In this document: positions 9,714 to 18,003 of the stretch, in pieces | Layout of the letters: each line of letters starts with the position of its first letter | How positions within the stretch are numbered: position 1 is the first letter of the stretch | Assembly: GCA_030674455.1 (NCBI GenBank) | Contig: JAUSGQ010000035.1 | Span: forward strand, 1-61,653 | DNA from: a bacterium | Lineage (GTDB): Bacteria; Patescibacteriota; Minisyncoccia; Phycocordibacterales; UBA2100 | Direction of reading: 5' to 3' | DNA length: 61,653 nt | The notes under the pieces: generated by a model | Told to the model about the DNA's origin: nothing | Databases searched by the model: none | What the model saw: the letters and a program-made list of their open reading frames with translations, nothing else | Program-made: the position numbers and the translations under genes

Positions 9714-9986
9714 ATGACACTTAATCACACAAGACTCGAAAGAACGGTAAAGGGATTTGCTAACCATCGGCGCATTCAAATGCTCGATCTATTGCAAAAA
9801 ACACCCGAGCTTTCTGTTGATGAAATCGCAACAATACTCAAAATCAATTTTAAAACGGCATCAGAACACATTCGTCGACTTGCTATTTCGGGATTAGTGT
9901 TGAAACGGCATGCAGGGAACGAGGTGCGGCACAAGCTCACGGACAAAGCGGTAAGTATTCTCAAATTCTTGAGAATACTAGAATAG
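9714..9986 (+). CDS. ArsR-like winged-helix transcriptional regulator
   Basis: 90 aa; FANHRRIQMLDLLQKTPELSVDEIATILKINFKTASEHIRRLAISGLVLKRHAGNEVRHKLTDKA. Confidence 0.8.
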   Translation: MTLNHTRLERTVKGFANHRRIQMLDLLQKTPELSVDEIATILKINFKTASEHIRRLAISGLVLKRHAGNEVRHKLTDKAVSILKFLRILE

Positions 9987-9988
9987 CT

Positions 9989-10711
9989 ATGAATAAGGGA
10001 TTAATAATAGAAGGCAGGCTTTCAATCGTTGCGACGCCAATAGGCAATTTGGAAGACATAACGCTGCGCGCCCTGCGCACTTTTAAGGAATGCGATGTGA
10101 TATATGCGGAGGACACGCGCGTGATATCTAAATTACTATCCCGATATGAGATAAAGAAACCGCTTCAGCGGCTTGACGCGGCCACTGAACTAAAAAAAGC
10201 GGAAGAAATACTTGCGAGAATGGAAGCAGGCGAGCATGTCGTGTTCGTATCAGACGCCGGAACTCCCGGAATCTCCGACCCCGGCGCACGTCTTGTTCGG
10301 CATATTCGCACGTCCGCCAAAGGCGGATCCGCCTCCGGCGGAAATGGCAGCGAAATAAAGATTGAGGCAATCCCCGGGCCTTCCGCTCTAACAACAGCGC
10401 TTTCTATCGCAGGAATAGATGCGACGGAGTTTACATTTTTAGGATTTTTACCACACAAAAAAGGCCGTCAAACGGCCATAAAAAGGATGGTCGCGAGCGA
10501 GATTCCCGTTGTACTCTACGAATCACCTCATCGGATATTGAAATTGATGAAAGAACTTTCGGCCGCCGCGCCCGAATGTCGAGTTACCGTCGCGCGCGAG
10601 CTGACTAAAATCTACGAAGAAATAATTGCTGGGACCCCGCAAGAACTAATTGAGCAGCTCGAATCAAAGAAATCCGCGCGAGGCGAATTTGTCGTGATAA
10701 TTAGTCAGTAG
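9989..10711 (+). CDS. rsmI: 16S rRNA (cytidine(1402)-2'-O)-methyltransferase
   Basis: LSIVATPIGNLEDITLRALRTFKECDVIYAEDTR..FVSDAGTPGISDPG..PGPSALTTALSIAG..GFLPHKKGRQ. Confidence 0.93.
   Translation: MNKGLIIEGRLSIVATPIGNLEDITLRALRTFKECDVIYAEDTRVISKLLSRYEIKKPLQRLDAATELKKAEEILARMEAGEHVVFVSDAGTPGISDPGARLVRHIRTSAKGGSASGGNGSEIKIEAIPGPSALTTALSIAGIDATEFTFLGFLPHKKGRQTAIKRMVASEIPVVLYESPHRILKLMKELSAAAPECRVTVARELTKIYEEIIAGTPQELIEQLESKKSARGEFVVIISQ
10313..10342. repeat. double palindromic mini-repeat inside rsmI
   Basis: tccgccaaaggcgga + tccgcctccggcgga, two adjacent 15-bp palindromes encoding SAKGGSASGG. Confidence 0.85.
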
Positions 10712-10725
10712 TCAGTAGTCAGTAG

Positions 10726-11781
10726 CTAGGAGCTTGGAGCCAATGATTTGGCGTATGCATTGCAGATTCTTTTTATTAGACCCGGGCCTTCGAATATCAT
10801 TCCCGTCACGAGCTGAACAAGGTCGGCGCCCGCGCGGAATTTCACGAGCGCGTCTTCGGGAGAAAAGATACCCCCGACTCCGATTATGGTGAAGCGTTTG
10901 CCATAGGCGGCGCGCGTTTTGCGGATAAGTTCGTTGGAAAGTTCAAAGCATGATTTTCCGGAAAGGCCGCCGCGCCACTCTTTTGGCGCGTCTTCAGGGA
11001 AGTCAATAAGCGAATATTTCTTGTTCAAGTTGCCGATGATGACGCCGTTGTATCCGAATCTGTCAATAATATCCAGAAGTTTTTTAAAATCGTCCCACGA
11101 AAGATTGATGGGCATTTTAATATAGCGCGGTTTACGGCACGGAACTGTCGAAAGTTTCGTAAGCAGGCGCGTTAATAGTTCAGGCGTCGCGAATGTTTCT
11201 CCACCGAATGTGTTGGGGCATGAGATGTTGATTGTGTAGTAATCGCCGACATTCAACTCGTTCATTATTTTGAATGTCGCGTGATAGTCTGCGAGGCCCG
11301 CTTCAGCATCGCTCACGCGTTCATCGTTCGTCTGTGCGATAGAAATTCCCACGATAAATTTCTCACGGCTGTTTCTATTGGCGAGACGCTCGGCGATTTG
11401 CACCACACCTTGATTCTTCAGTCCTTTATAAACCACGAGGCTCTTATTGCGGATGAGGCGCGTGAGCTGTGGTTTGGGGTTGCCCTGGCATGGCCTGGCT
11501 GTTACAGAGCCGACCTCTTCTCCGCCAAAAGAAATACACGGAAGAATGCGCGTGAGTTCGCCGTTACAATCGAAGCCGGCAGACAAAAGCACGGGCCGCT
11601 CAAAATGCAGGCCGTCAATGGTTTTAGAAATATCAGGGCCCCGATAACCCCAAACACTTTTTATGAGCCAGCGCGCGGGCGCGAGCGAGCCGAAAATTTG
11701 GCCGAAAAAGACCATAAAATCATGCATAAATTCCGGATTAAACTGAAAGAAAATCGGCCTCAAGATTCTTTTGTAGAACAT
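10726..11781 (-). CDS. pyrD: dihydroorotate dehydrogenase (class 2, quinone-type)
   Basis: MFYKRILRPIFFQFNPEFMHDF..PVLLSAGFDCNGEL..EEVGSVTARPCQGNPKPQLTRL..YYTINISCPNT..IIGVGGIFSPEDALVKFRAGADLVQLVTGMIFEGPGLI. Confidence 0.92.
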   Translation of the reverse strand: MFYKRILRPIFFQFNPEFMHDFMVFFGQIFGSLAPARWLIKSVWGYRGPDISKTIDGLHFERPVLLSAGFDCNGELTRILPCISFGGEEVGSVTARPCQGNPKPQLTRLIRNKSLVVYKGLKNQGVVQIAERLANRNSREKFIVGISIAQTNDERVSDAEAGLADYHATFKIMNELNVGDYYTINISCPNTFGGETFATPELLTRLLTKLSTVPCRKPRYIKMPINLSWDDFKKLLDIIDRFGYNGVIIGNLNKKYSLIDFPEDAPKEWRGGLSGKSCFELSNELIRKTRAAYGKRFTIIGVGGIFSPEDALVKFRAGADLVQLVTGMIFEGPGLIKRICNAYAKSLAPSS

Positions 11782-11881
11782 ACAATTCCCATAATACCAG
11801 CAATTCTCTATCGAGTCTGTGGATTTAAACATGATTTGGAACTACTCAAGAACCTCAAGAGACAGAGTAAACCGAGCTTTC

Positions 11882-11960
11882 CGTCTTTGCGAGCGGAGCG
11901 AAACAATCCAGGTTCTACGCCTCTAACCCTAGATTGCTTCGGCAAAGCCTCGCAAAGACA
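11882..11960. repeat. palindromic dispersed-repeat-like element
   Basis: cgtctttgcgagcggagcgaaacaatccagg..ctagattgcttcggcaaagcctcgcaaagaca inverted arms. Confidence 0.7.
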
Positions 11961-11993
11961 ATTCAGATGTTGCGTGAGTCCTAATGATACTAA

Positions 11994-12012
11994 ATACAAG
12001 ATACTGTATACT
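11994..12012 (+). promoter_or_regulatory. promoter-like sequence with TATACT box, copy 1
   Basis: atacaagatactgtatact; 18 of 19 nt shared with 13584-13602; each lies just before an ATG. Confidence 0.5.
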
Positions 12013-12020
12013 GTGGCGGT

Positions 12021-12254
12021 ATGACCCTAGACACACTCGTCATGCTCGCCGGTGCTTTTGTCGCCACGCTTCCTTTCTTAGGCTTCCCGAACAGCTGGGA
12101 TAAGGCGCTCTTTCTCCTTGCGGGCATCTTTGTCATTTCACTTGGCATAATTGTGCGGAGGAGGGAGGCGCATTCGGCAAATCCGGGACAAAAGAATAAC
12201 GAAGGAGCGTTTGCAGATACTAATCCGTTTTCAACACCGCATGAAAATGCGTAA
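12021..12254 (+). CDS. small membrane protein
   Basis: 77 aa with two hydrophobic segments; overlaps the start of the next ORF. Confidence 0.55.
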   Translation: MTLDTLVMLAGAFVATLPFLGFPNSWDKALFLLAGIFVISLGIIVRRREAHSANPGQKNNEGAFADTNPFSTPHENA

Positions 12255-13533
12255 GTACGCCGGCAGATACGCGCTCTTTTTTAGCGCTTTTGCCATCGCG
12301 GCGATTTTGATTATTTGGGGAGCAGACATAGTGAAAGCGAGCGGAATCAAGTTCCCTGGGCGGTCACTCACATTCGCACGCGCCACAACGACAGCACCTT
12401 CCATTCCGGAAAAGCCGAAAGTGGCGCATATCGAGACGCCGAGTTCAGTGCGTGCGATTTATATGACGCAATGCGTTGTGGGAACCCCCAGCATGAGAGA
12501 TGACCTTGTAAAACTGATAGACGCAACACCATTAAATTCCGTCGTGATAGATATCAAAGATTACGCGGGCAAACTTGCCTTTACTCCGGAAGACCCGTCG
12601 CTTCGAGATTCCGTTTCAGATGCGTGCGGTGCGCGGGACATGAAAGAGTTCATTAGTAAACTGCACCAGAAGAATATTTACGTCATCGGACGCATTACCG
12701 TTTTCCAAGACCCGTATTACACAAAGTTGCATCCGGAGCTTGCAGTAAAAAGACTTTCCAACAAAGAAGCGAACTGGAAAGACCACAAAGGCCTTTCATT
12801 TATCGATGTGAGCGCGAAACCGTACTGGGATTATATTGTAAAAATCTCGAAAGCTTCGTATGACATCGGTTTTGACGAACTGAATTTTGACTACATACGT
12901 TTTCCTTCCGATGGAAATATGAAAGACACCTTTTACACATGGAACCCAAAAATGGAAAAAAGCGAGGCGCTCGAAAGATTTTACATATACTTGAGCGAGC
13001 AATTATCCGCCAAAGGCGGACCCGCCTCCGTCGGAAAATCGGCTGAAGGTCAATGGACGCCCGTTATATCAGTTGACTTGTTCGGCATGGTGACGACGAA
13101 TTACGACGACCTGAATATCGGGCAGGTTCTCGAGCGCGCCATGCCGTATTTCGATTTTATCGACCCGATGGTCTATCCTTCCCATTACCCGACGGGATTC
13201 AACGGATACAAAAAAGTAAACGAGCATTCCTACGACATCGTTAATTTCTCTTTGCTACATGCGGTGGAGAGAACCGTAGCGACTTCAACGTCTATAAATG
13301 GTCTCGCATTTCAAAGGATTGGCACCACAACTCCGGCAATTTATGCAAAGCCGTCGTATCCCGCTTCAAAAATCAGGCCGTGGCTGCAGAGCTTTGATTA
13401 TCCCGTCACATACACGCCGGCCATGGTTTCCGCACAAATCAAGGCCAATACCGACGCAGGCCTTGACTCGTATCTTTTCTGGGACCCGGCTAATAAATAC
13501 AGGAGCTTGCGAGCAGTCTTGCAGGCGGAGTAG
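12241..13533 (+). CDS. DUF4015-like putative glycoside hydrolase, secreted
   Basis: N-terminal TM then SVRAIYMTQCVVGTPSMRDDLVKLIDATPLNSVVIDIKDYAGKLAF..DELNFDYIRFPSDG..FDFIDPMVYPSHYPTGFNGY. Confidence 0.85.
   Translation: MKMRKYAGRYALFFSAFAIAAILIIWGADIVKASGIKFPGRSLTFARATTTAPSIPEKPKVAHIETPSSVRAIYMTQCVVGTPSMRDDLVKLIDATPLNSVVIDIKDYAGKLAFTPEDPSLRDSVSDACGARDMKEFISKLHQKNIYVIGRITVFQDPYYTKLHPELAVKRLSNKEANWKDHKGLSFIDVSAKPYWDYIVKISKASYDIGFDELNFDYIRFPSDGNMKDTFYTWNPKMEKSEALERFYIYLSEQLSAKGGPASVGKSAEGQWTPVISVDLFGMVTTNYDDLNIGQVLERAMPYFDFIDPMVYPSHYPTGFNGYKKVNEHSYDIVNFSLLHAVERTVATSTSINGLAFQRIGTTTPAIYAKPSYPASKIRPWLQSFDYPVTYTPAMVSAQIKANTDAGLDSYLFWDPANKYRSLRAVLQAE
13006..13035. repeat. double palindromic mini-repeat inside the DUF4015 gene
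   Basis: tccgccaaaggcgga + cccgcctccgtcgga; same reading frame as the rsmI copy (SAKGGPASVG). Confidence 0.8.
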
Positions 13534-13583
13534 TTGCGATATAGATAGACAAGGCAAGGTTCGGTTTCCATACCAGATACCCT

Positions 13584-13602
13584 ATACAAGATACGGTATA
13601 CT
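13584..13602 (+). promoter_or_regulatory. promoter-like sequence with TATACT box, copy 2
   Basis: atacaagatacggtatact, 6 nt before the ATG of the following ATPase gene. Confidence 0.55.
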
Positions 13603-13608
13603 AATAAC

Positions 13609-15351
13609 ATGCACCCGGATGCGAACGACCCGGACCGCCGCATCACCTACTTTGCGGCCACTCATACGCGGGGAAAACGCGATATTTTTGGTATTCGCGG
13701 GGATGACCGCGGAAAACATATTTATGTCATCGGAAAAACCGGCATGGGCAAATCTACCATGTTGGAAAATATGGCGATTCAAGATATCCAGAACGGCGAG
13801 GGAATCGCGTTCATCGACCCTCACGGAGCGACAGCGGAAAAACTTCTCAATTTTGTTCCGCACAATCGTATAAAAGATGTCGTGTATTTCGCGCCATTTG
13901 ACACAGATAATCCTATAGGGTTCAACATCATGGAAGACGTCGGCTTCGACAAACGCCACCTTGTCGTTTCCGGTCTCATGGGAGCCTTGAAGCGCATCTG
14001 GGTAGACGCGTGGAGCGCGAGAATGGAATACATTTTGCAAAACACTCTGCTCGCGCTTTTGGAATATCCGGGCTCCACGCTATTGGACGTGAACCGCATG
14101 CTCACCAATAAAGCGTTCCGCGCCGACGTTGTGACGAAAATAACCGACCCGCTTGTGAAGTCATTTTGGACGGAAGAATTCGCGGCGTTCACCGATACGT
14201 ATACGCGCGAGGCGACGCCGGCAATTCAAAATAAAGTCGGCCAGTTCACCGCGAATCCACTCATCCGAAATATCGTCGGACAGCCAAAATCCACATTCGA
14301 CCTGCGAAAGATAATGGATGACAAGAAGATATTCATCGTGAACCTTTCCAAGGGAAGAATGGGAGAGACCAATGCGAGCCTTTTGGGAAGCATGCTCGTG
14401 GTGAAGATTTATCTCGCGGCGATGTCGCGCGCCGACGAGCCGCCTATCCGCATGGCGAAGTTGCCGCGATTTTATTTTTACGTGGACGAATTCCAGTCCA
14501 TGATGAACGAGGCGTTTGCCGACATTCTTTCTGAATCGCGCAAATATAAATTGGCGCTTACGCTCGCGAACCAATACATCGAACAGATGGAAGAAAATGT
14601 CCGCGATGCGGTTTTCGGCAACGTCGGCACCCTCATTGTATTTCGCGTCGGTCCTTTTGATGCGGATGTTTTGGAGACCGTATTTGACCCGACGTTTACA
14701 CCCGAAGATTTGGTGGGCCTCGGAATCGGGCAAATTTACCTCACTCTCATGATAGACGGAGTCGGCTCGCGGCCATTTTCTGCGGAGACAATTCCTCCGA
14801 TTGAGCCGCCGAGTATTTCGTACAGGGACGATGTCATCGAAAACTCTCGCGCGCAGTACTCACGACCGCGCGCGGAGGTTGATGCGGCCGTGCAGAAACG
14901 CCAGACAGAATTCGTTCAGCCTCCGAAACAGAAAGCACCGCGTAAGGAATACGGAAATTCACAAAACAGAACATCAGGTAATAGCAATGATTTCCATCGT
15001 TCGGTAGGAGTCTCTAACCGTGCGCACCCACACCCGCCTGCCCCGAGAGTCAGCGAAGAGAAAATTGCAATTTCTCCCGCCCACGATAACAAAGAAGAAG
15101 TCAGAAAATCGGCTTTACGCGCGGCTCTGGAGAGGGCGCGCGAAAGCACATATTCTGCCAAGATGCATGATGTTCCCCAACAGACGCTGTCGCCGGCGGA
15201 AATCTTGCGCACGCGCATGTCTGCGGGCAAAACGCAGGACAGGCCGAAAGAAAAAGTTACTCAAGAAAACAGCAGAAGCGGAAAGTTGTCCGGCGAAGTG
15301 TCTAACGAAACTTTGCGCGAGGTTCTTCTCTCCGGAGACGAAGACAGATAA
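13609..15351 (+). CDS. TraG/VirB4-like ATPase
   Basis: 580 aa; HIYVIGKTGMGKSTMLENMAIQDIQNGEGIAFIDPHG..RFYFYVDEFQSMMNEAFADILSESRKYKLALTLANQYIEQM; paralogous to the left-edge ATPase. Confidence 0.85.
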   Translation: MHPDANDPDRRITYFAATHTRGKRDIFGIRGDDRGKHIYVIGKTGMGKSTMLENMAIQDIQNGEGIAFIDPHGATAEKLLNFVPHNRIKDVVYFAPFDTDNPIGFNIMEDVGFDKRHLVVSGLMGALKRIWVDAWSARMEYILQNTLLALLEYPGSTLLDVNRMLTNKAFRADVVTKITDPLVKSFWTEEFAAFTDTYTREATPAIQNKVGQFTANPLIRNIVGQPKSTFDLRKIMDDKKIFIVNLSKGRMGETNASLLGSMLVVKIYLAAMSRADEPPIRMAKLPRFYFYVDEFQSMMNEAFADILSESRKYKLALTLANQYIEQMEENVRDAVFGNVGTLIVFRVGPFDADVLETVFDPTFTPEDLVGLGIGQIYLTLMIDGVGSRPFSAETIPPIEPPSISYRDDVIENSRAQYSRPRAEVDAAVQKRQTEFVQPPKQKAPRKEYGNSQNRTSGNSNDFHRSVGVSNRAHPHPPAPRVSEEKIAISPAHDNKEEVRKSALRAALERARESTYSAKMHDVPQQTLSPAEILRTRMSAGKTQDRPKEKVTQENSRSGKLSGEVSNETLREVLLSGDEDR

Positions 15352-15375
15352 GAAATTGAAAGTAATTGAAATTGT

Positions 15376-16824
15376 ATGACTGCTATCCAGATCATACCCT
15401 TCCAAAGACTTGTGGGAATGGCTGCAGCAGCTTCTCTTACCATCTTTCCGCTCGGAGTATATGCTGACGCGATTGGAAAGATTTCTTTTACAACAGATGC
15501 GCAGAGTATTGCAGTCGGAACGAGCTCGAGCCAAATAACGCTTGAAACAGAAGACGTTAATGGGGTTCCAGTGAAGGGTAATACCGTTTGCGTTCAGATT
15601 ACATCGTCTTCTCAAAGCGGCGAATTTTCCACGAACACGACATGGGGCACGGACTCAATACGTACTCTTTCGCTCACCATCGCCTCTAACCAATACCGGC
15701 GCAACTTTTATTATCGCGATGGGGCGGCCGGTTCCTATTCATTGAGCGCGAAAGCCGCGATTAAGCCCGGCGAGACATGCACCACATGGTCTCCGGACAC
15801 AGGAGTTCAATGGACAGCGACGCAAAATATTATAATTGGAAGCGTTTCCCCTCCTTTAAATGAAGAAAGTAGCACGCAGACAAACACACAGACTACGACA
15901 ACCACGACACCATCACCCGCAAGCGCACCGGTCTCATCCTATGTTGCGCCGCCGGAGCCGCAAATCTTTGCGGACGGGGGAGAGAATCGGACGGTAATCG
16001 TCGCGGCGGATACGGAATTTCTTGCACGCGCGTATAATCGGAATAAAGAAACTATCTCGGGCAACATTAGATTCTCATGGAACTTCGGCGACGGCTCAAC
16101 CGGCGAGGGTCAAAGCGTCCTGCATCATTTTGAATATCCGGGAAAGTACGCTGTGGTTTTAAACATTGCGGACAACCGCGACGCGGCATCGGACAGAATA
16201 ATTGTTACTGCAGAACCTGCGAAACTAGCCTTTAGCACATATCCGGACGGCAGCATCATGATTGAGAATCATGCCGGACGCGACCTCAATCTGTCGAGCT
16301 GGCTAGTGCGTTCCTTTGGGCGCGTATTTATGGTGCCGAAGGATTCTATTATTCTCGCGGGCGAAACTTTGCGCATAGGCGAAAAAACGCTTGGCTTCAG
16401 AAGCTCCGCTGAAACGGAATTAGACTATCCGAATGGCGTGCTGGCGCTTCGCGCGGGAACCGCAAATGAAGCTTCGGATTCCGTGAAGGCAAACGTAGCG
16501 GCGGCGTCCGCAGTCGCGAAACCTCGCTCCATCCCCGTTTCAGCAATAGTCGTTCAAGCAGAAAAAGAGCGCGTAGTTGCTTCCATAGCGTCGGATGTTT
16601 CAGATGTGACTCTTGCAATGGAAGAAATTGCTACTGACTCGGACGATGAATCAGGCAGAAGCGCGCAGACAGCATCAGTAGAAGAGCCAGGGTCTGGCGG
16701 AACGGGTGGATACATGTGGTGGCTCGGCGCTCTTGGCCTGGCTGTTGTCGGTACCGGCGCGGTTTTGGCTTCTCGCCGCGCGCTAAAAAAGGAATGGGAC
16801 ATCATTGAAGAAAAGGAGGGGTGA
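15376..16824 (+). CDS. secreted/anchored surface protein with PKD and lamin-tail-like domains
   Basis: N-terminal signal-like segment; FSWNFGDGSTGEGQSVLHHFEYPGKYAVVLNIAD PKD motif; ENHAGRDLNLSSWLVRS..GETLRIGEKTLGF lamin-tail-like; C-terminal TM. Confidence 0.75.
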   Translation: MTAIQIIPFQRLVGMAAAASLTIFPLGVYADAIGKISFTTDAQSIAVGTSSSQITLETEDVNGVPVKGNTVCVQITSSSQSGEFSTNTTWGTDSIRTLSLTIASNQYRRNFYYRDGAAGSYSLSAKAAIKPGETCTTWSPDTGVQWTATQNIIIGSVSPPLNEESSTQTNTQTTTTTTPSPASAPVSSYVAPPEPQIFADGGENRTVIVAADTEFLARAYNRNKETISGNIRFSWNFGDGSTGEGQSVLHHFEYPGKYAVVLNIADNRDAASDRIIVTAEPAKLAFSTYPDGSIMIENHAGRDLNLSSWLVRSFGRVFMVPKDSIILAGETLRIGEKTLGFRSSAETELDYPNGVLALRAGTANEASDSVKANVAAASAVAKPRSIPVSAIVVQAEKERVVASIASDVSDVTLAMEEIATDSDDESGRSAQTASVEEPGSGGTGGYMWWLGALGLAVVGTGAVLASRRALKKEWDIIEEKEG

Positions 16825-16921
16825 GGACAGCAGCACCTATTTTGGACGGCGGAATCACTCAAACCGTCTACAGGTGTCTATCATGAACGATAGACCCGTC
16901 CAAAATAGGTGTTACTGTCCT
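16824..16921. repeat. dumbbell inverted-repeat element, copy 2
   Basis: aggacagcagcacctattttggacgg / cccgtccaaaataggtgttactgtcct outer arms; inner aatcactcaaaccgtctacaggtg and tctatcatgaacgataga. Confidence 0.75.
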
Positions 16922-16990
16922 GCGTAAGAAGCTGGGGTAACATACTTCACGCGCCTCGACGAGTTTTTCTATTGGTGTAATGTATGGCTA

Positions 16991-17875
16991 ATGGCAAGCA
17001 TAAAAAAGACAGTAATTGTGACGGGCGGCGCAGGCCTCATTGGGCCTTCTTTGATAGAGCTTTTGCTCGAGAAATATAGGGTAGTTTCTCTGGACAGTTA
17101 CTTCATCGGCTCCGAGAGAAATCACATAGAAGGCGCTACATACATTAAGGGACATACCAAAGACATCGCAACGCTTCTCGCGAACGAAAAACCGTCGATA
17201 ATTTTTCATCTCGGAGAATACTCGCGCGTTGAGCAGAGTTTTAAGGACATAGAATTCGTGTGGGAATCGAATGTCGCGGGTACATTTCGAGTTCTTGAAT
17301 ACTGGAGAAAGCTCAATCAGGCGGGCAATGAATGCAAACTGGTGTACGCCGGCTCAAGCACAAAATTTGCGGACGGCGGATTGGGGCGCGACCAAAGCCC
17401 CTATGCGTGGATGAAAGCGAGCAATACCGAGCTCGTGAGCAATTACGGAGATTGGTTCGGCCTGCCATTCGCGATTACCTATTTCTACAACGGATATGGA
17501 CCGCGCGAACTTTCTGAAGGGCCATACGCGAGCGTGATGGGAATATTCAAAAAGAAATATGCCGCAGGGAAGCCAATTACCGTCGTTGCTCCCGGGACGC
17601 AGCGCCGCAATTTCACCCATGCAGATGACCTGGCGCGCGGGCTTTTTATGGTCGGAGAAAAGGGGCAGGGAGACGAATACGGTTTGGGAAGCCCCGAATC
17701 ATATTCTCTTCTTGAGATTGCACAGATGTTCGGCGGAACAATAGAAATGCTGCCGGAGCGAAAAGGTAATCGCATGGAATCGGTGATGGACACCTCGAGA
17801 GCGGAAAAAGAATTCGGCTGGAAGCCGGAACATACCGTTAAGGAATATATAGAATCGTTGAAGCATGCCCGGTAG
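16991..17875 (+). CDS. NAD-dependent epimerase/dehydratase
   Basis: VIVTGGAGLIGPSLIELLLEKYRVVSLDS..YAGSSTKFADGG..YNGYGPRE..RRNFTHADDLARG. Confidence 0.85.
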   Translation: MASIKKTVIVTGGAGLIGPSLIELLLEKYRVVSLDSYFIGSERNHIEGATYIKGHTKDIATLLANEKPSIIFHLGEYSRVEQSFKDIEFVWESNVAGTFRVLEYWRKLNQAGNECKLVYAGSSTKFADGGLGRDQSPYAWMKASNTELVSNYGDWFGLPFAITYFYNGYGPRELSEGPYASVMGIFKKKYAAGKPITVVAPGTQRRNFTHADDLARGLFMVGEKGQGDEYGLGSPESYSLLEIAQMFGGTIEMLPERKGNRMESVMDTSRAEKEFGWKPEHTVKEYIESLKHAR

Positions 17876-18003
17876 GACAATTTCAAATTGCCTTGTATGA
17901 ATATCTATCAGCGGATAATAATAAAGTGTTTTCAGAATGGTTTGCAAAACATCCCCTGTTCGACCTGCGGCAGAAATTATTTGAAATTGTACTAACCGGG
18001 CAT
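17865..18003. repeat. boundary inverted-repeat element, family A copy I
   Basis: atgcccggtaggacaatttcaaat..atttgaaattgtactaaccgggcat; one arm carries the upstream TAG stop, the other overlaps the downstream ATG. Confidence 0.85.

Noticed and set aside
10700-10727. tagtcag short tandem repeat after rsmI
   Set aside because: Simple low-copy microsatellite at a convergent junction; no evidence of function.
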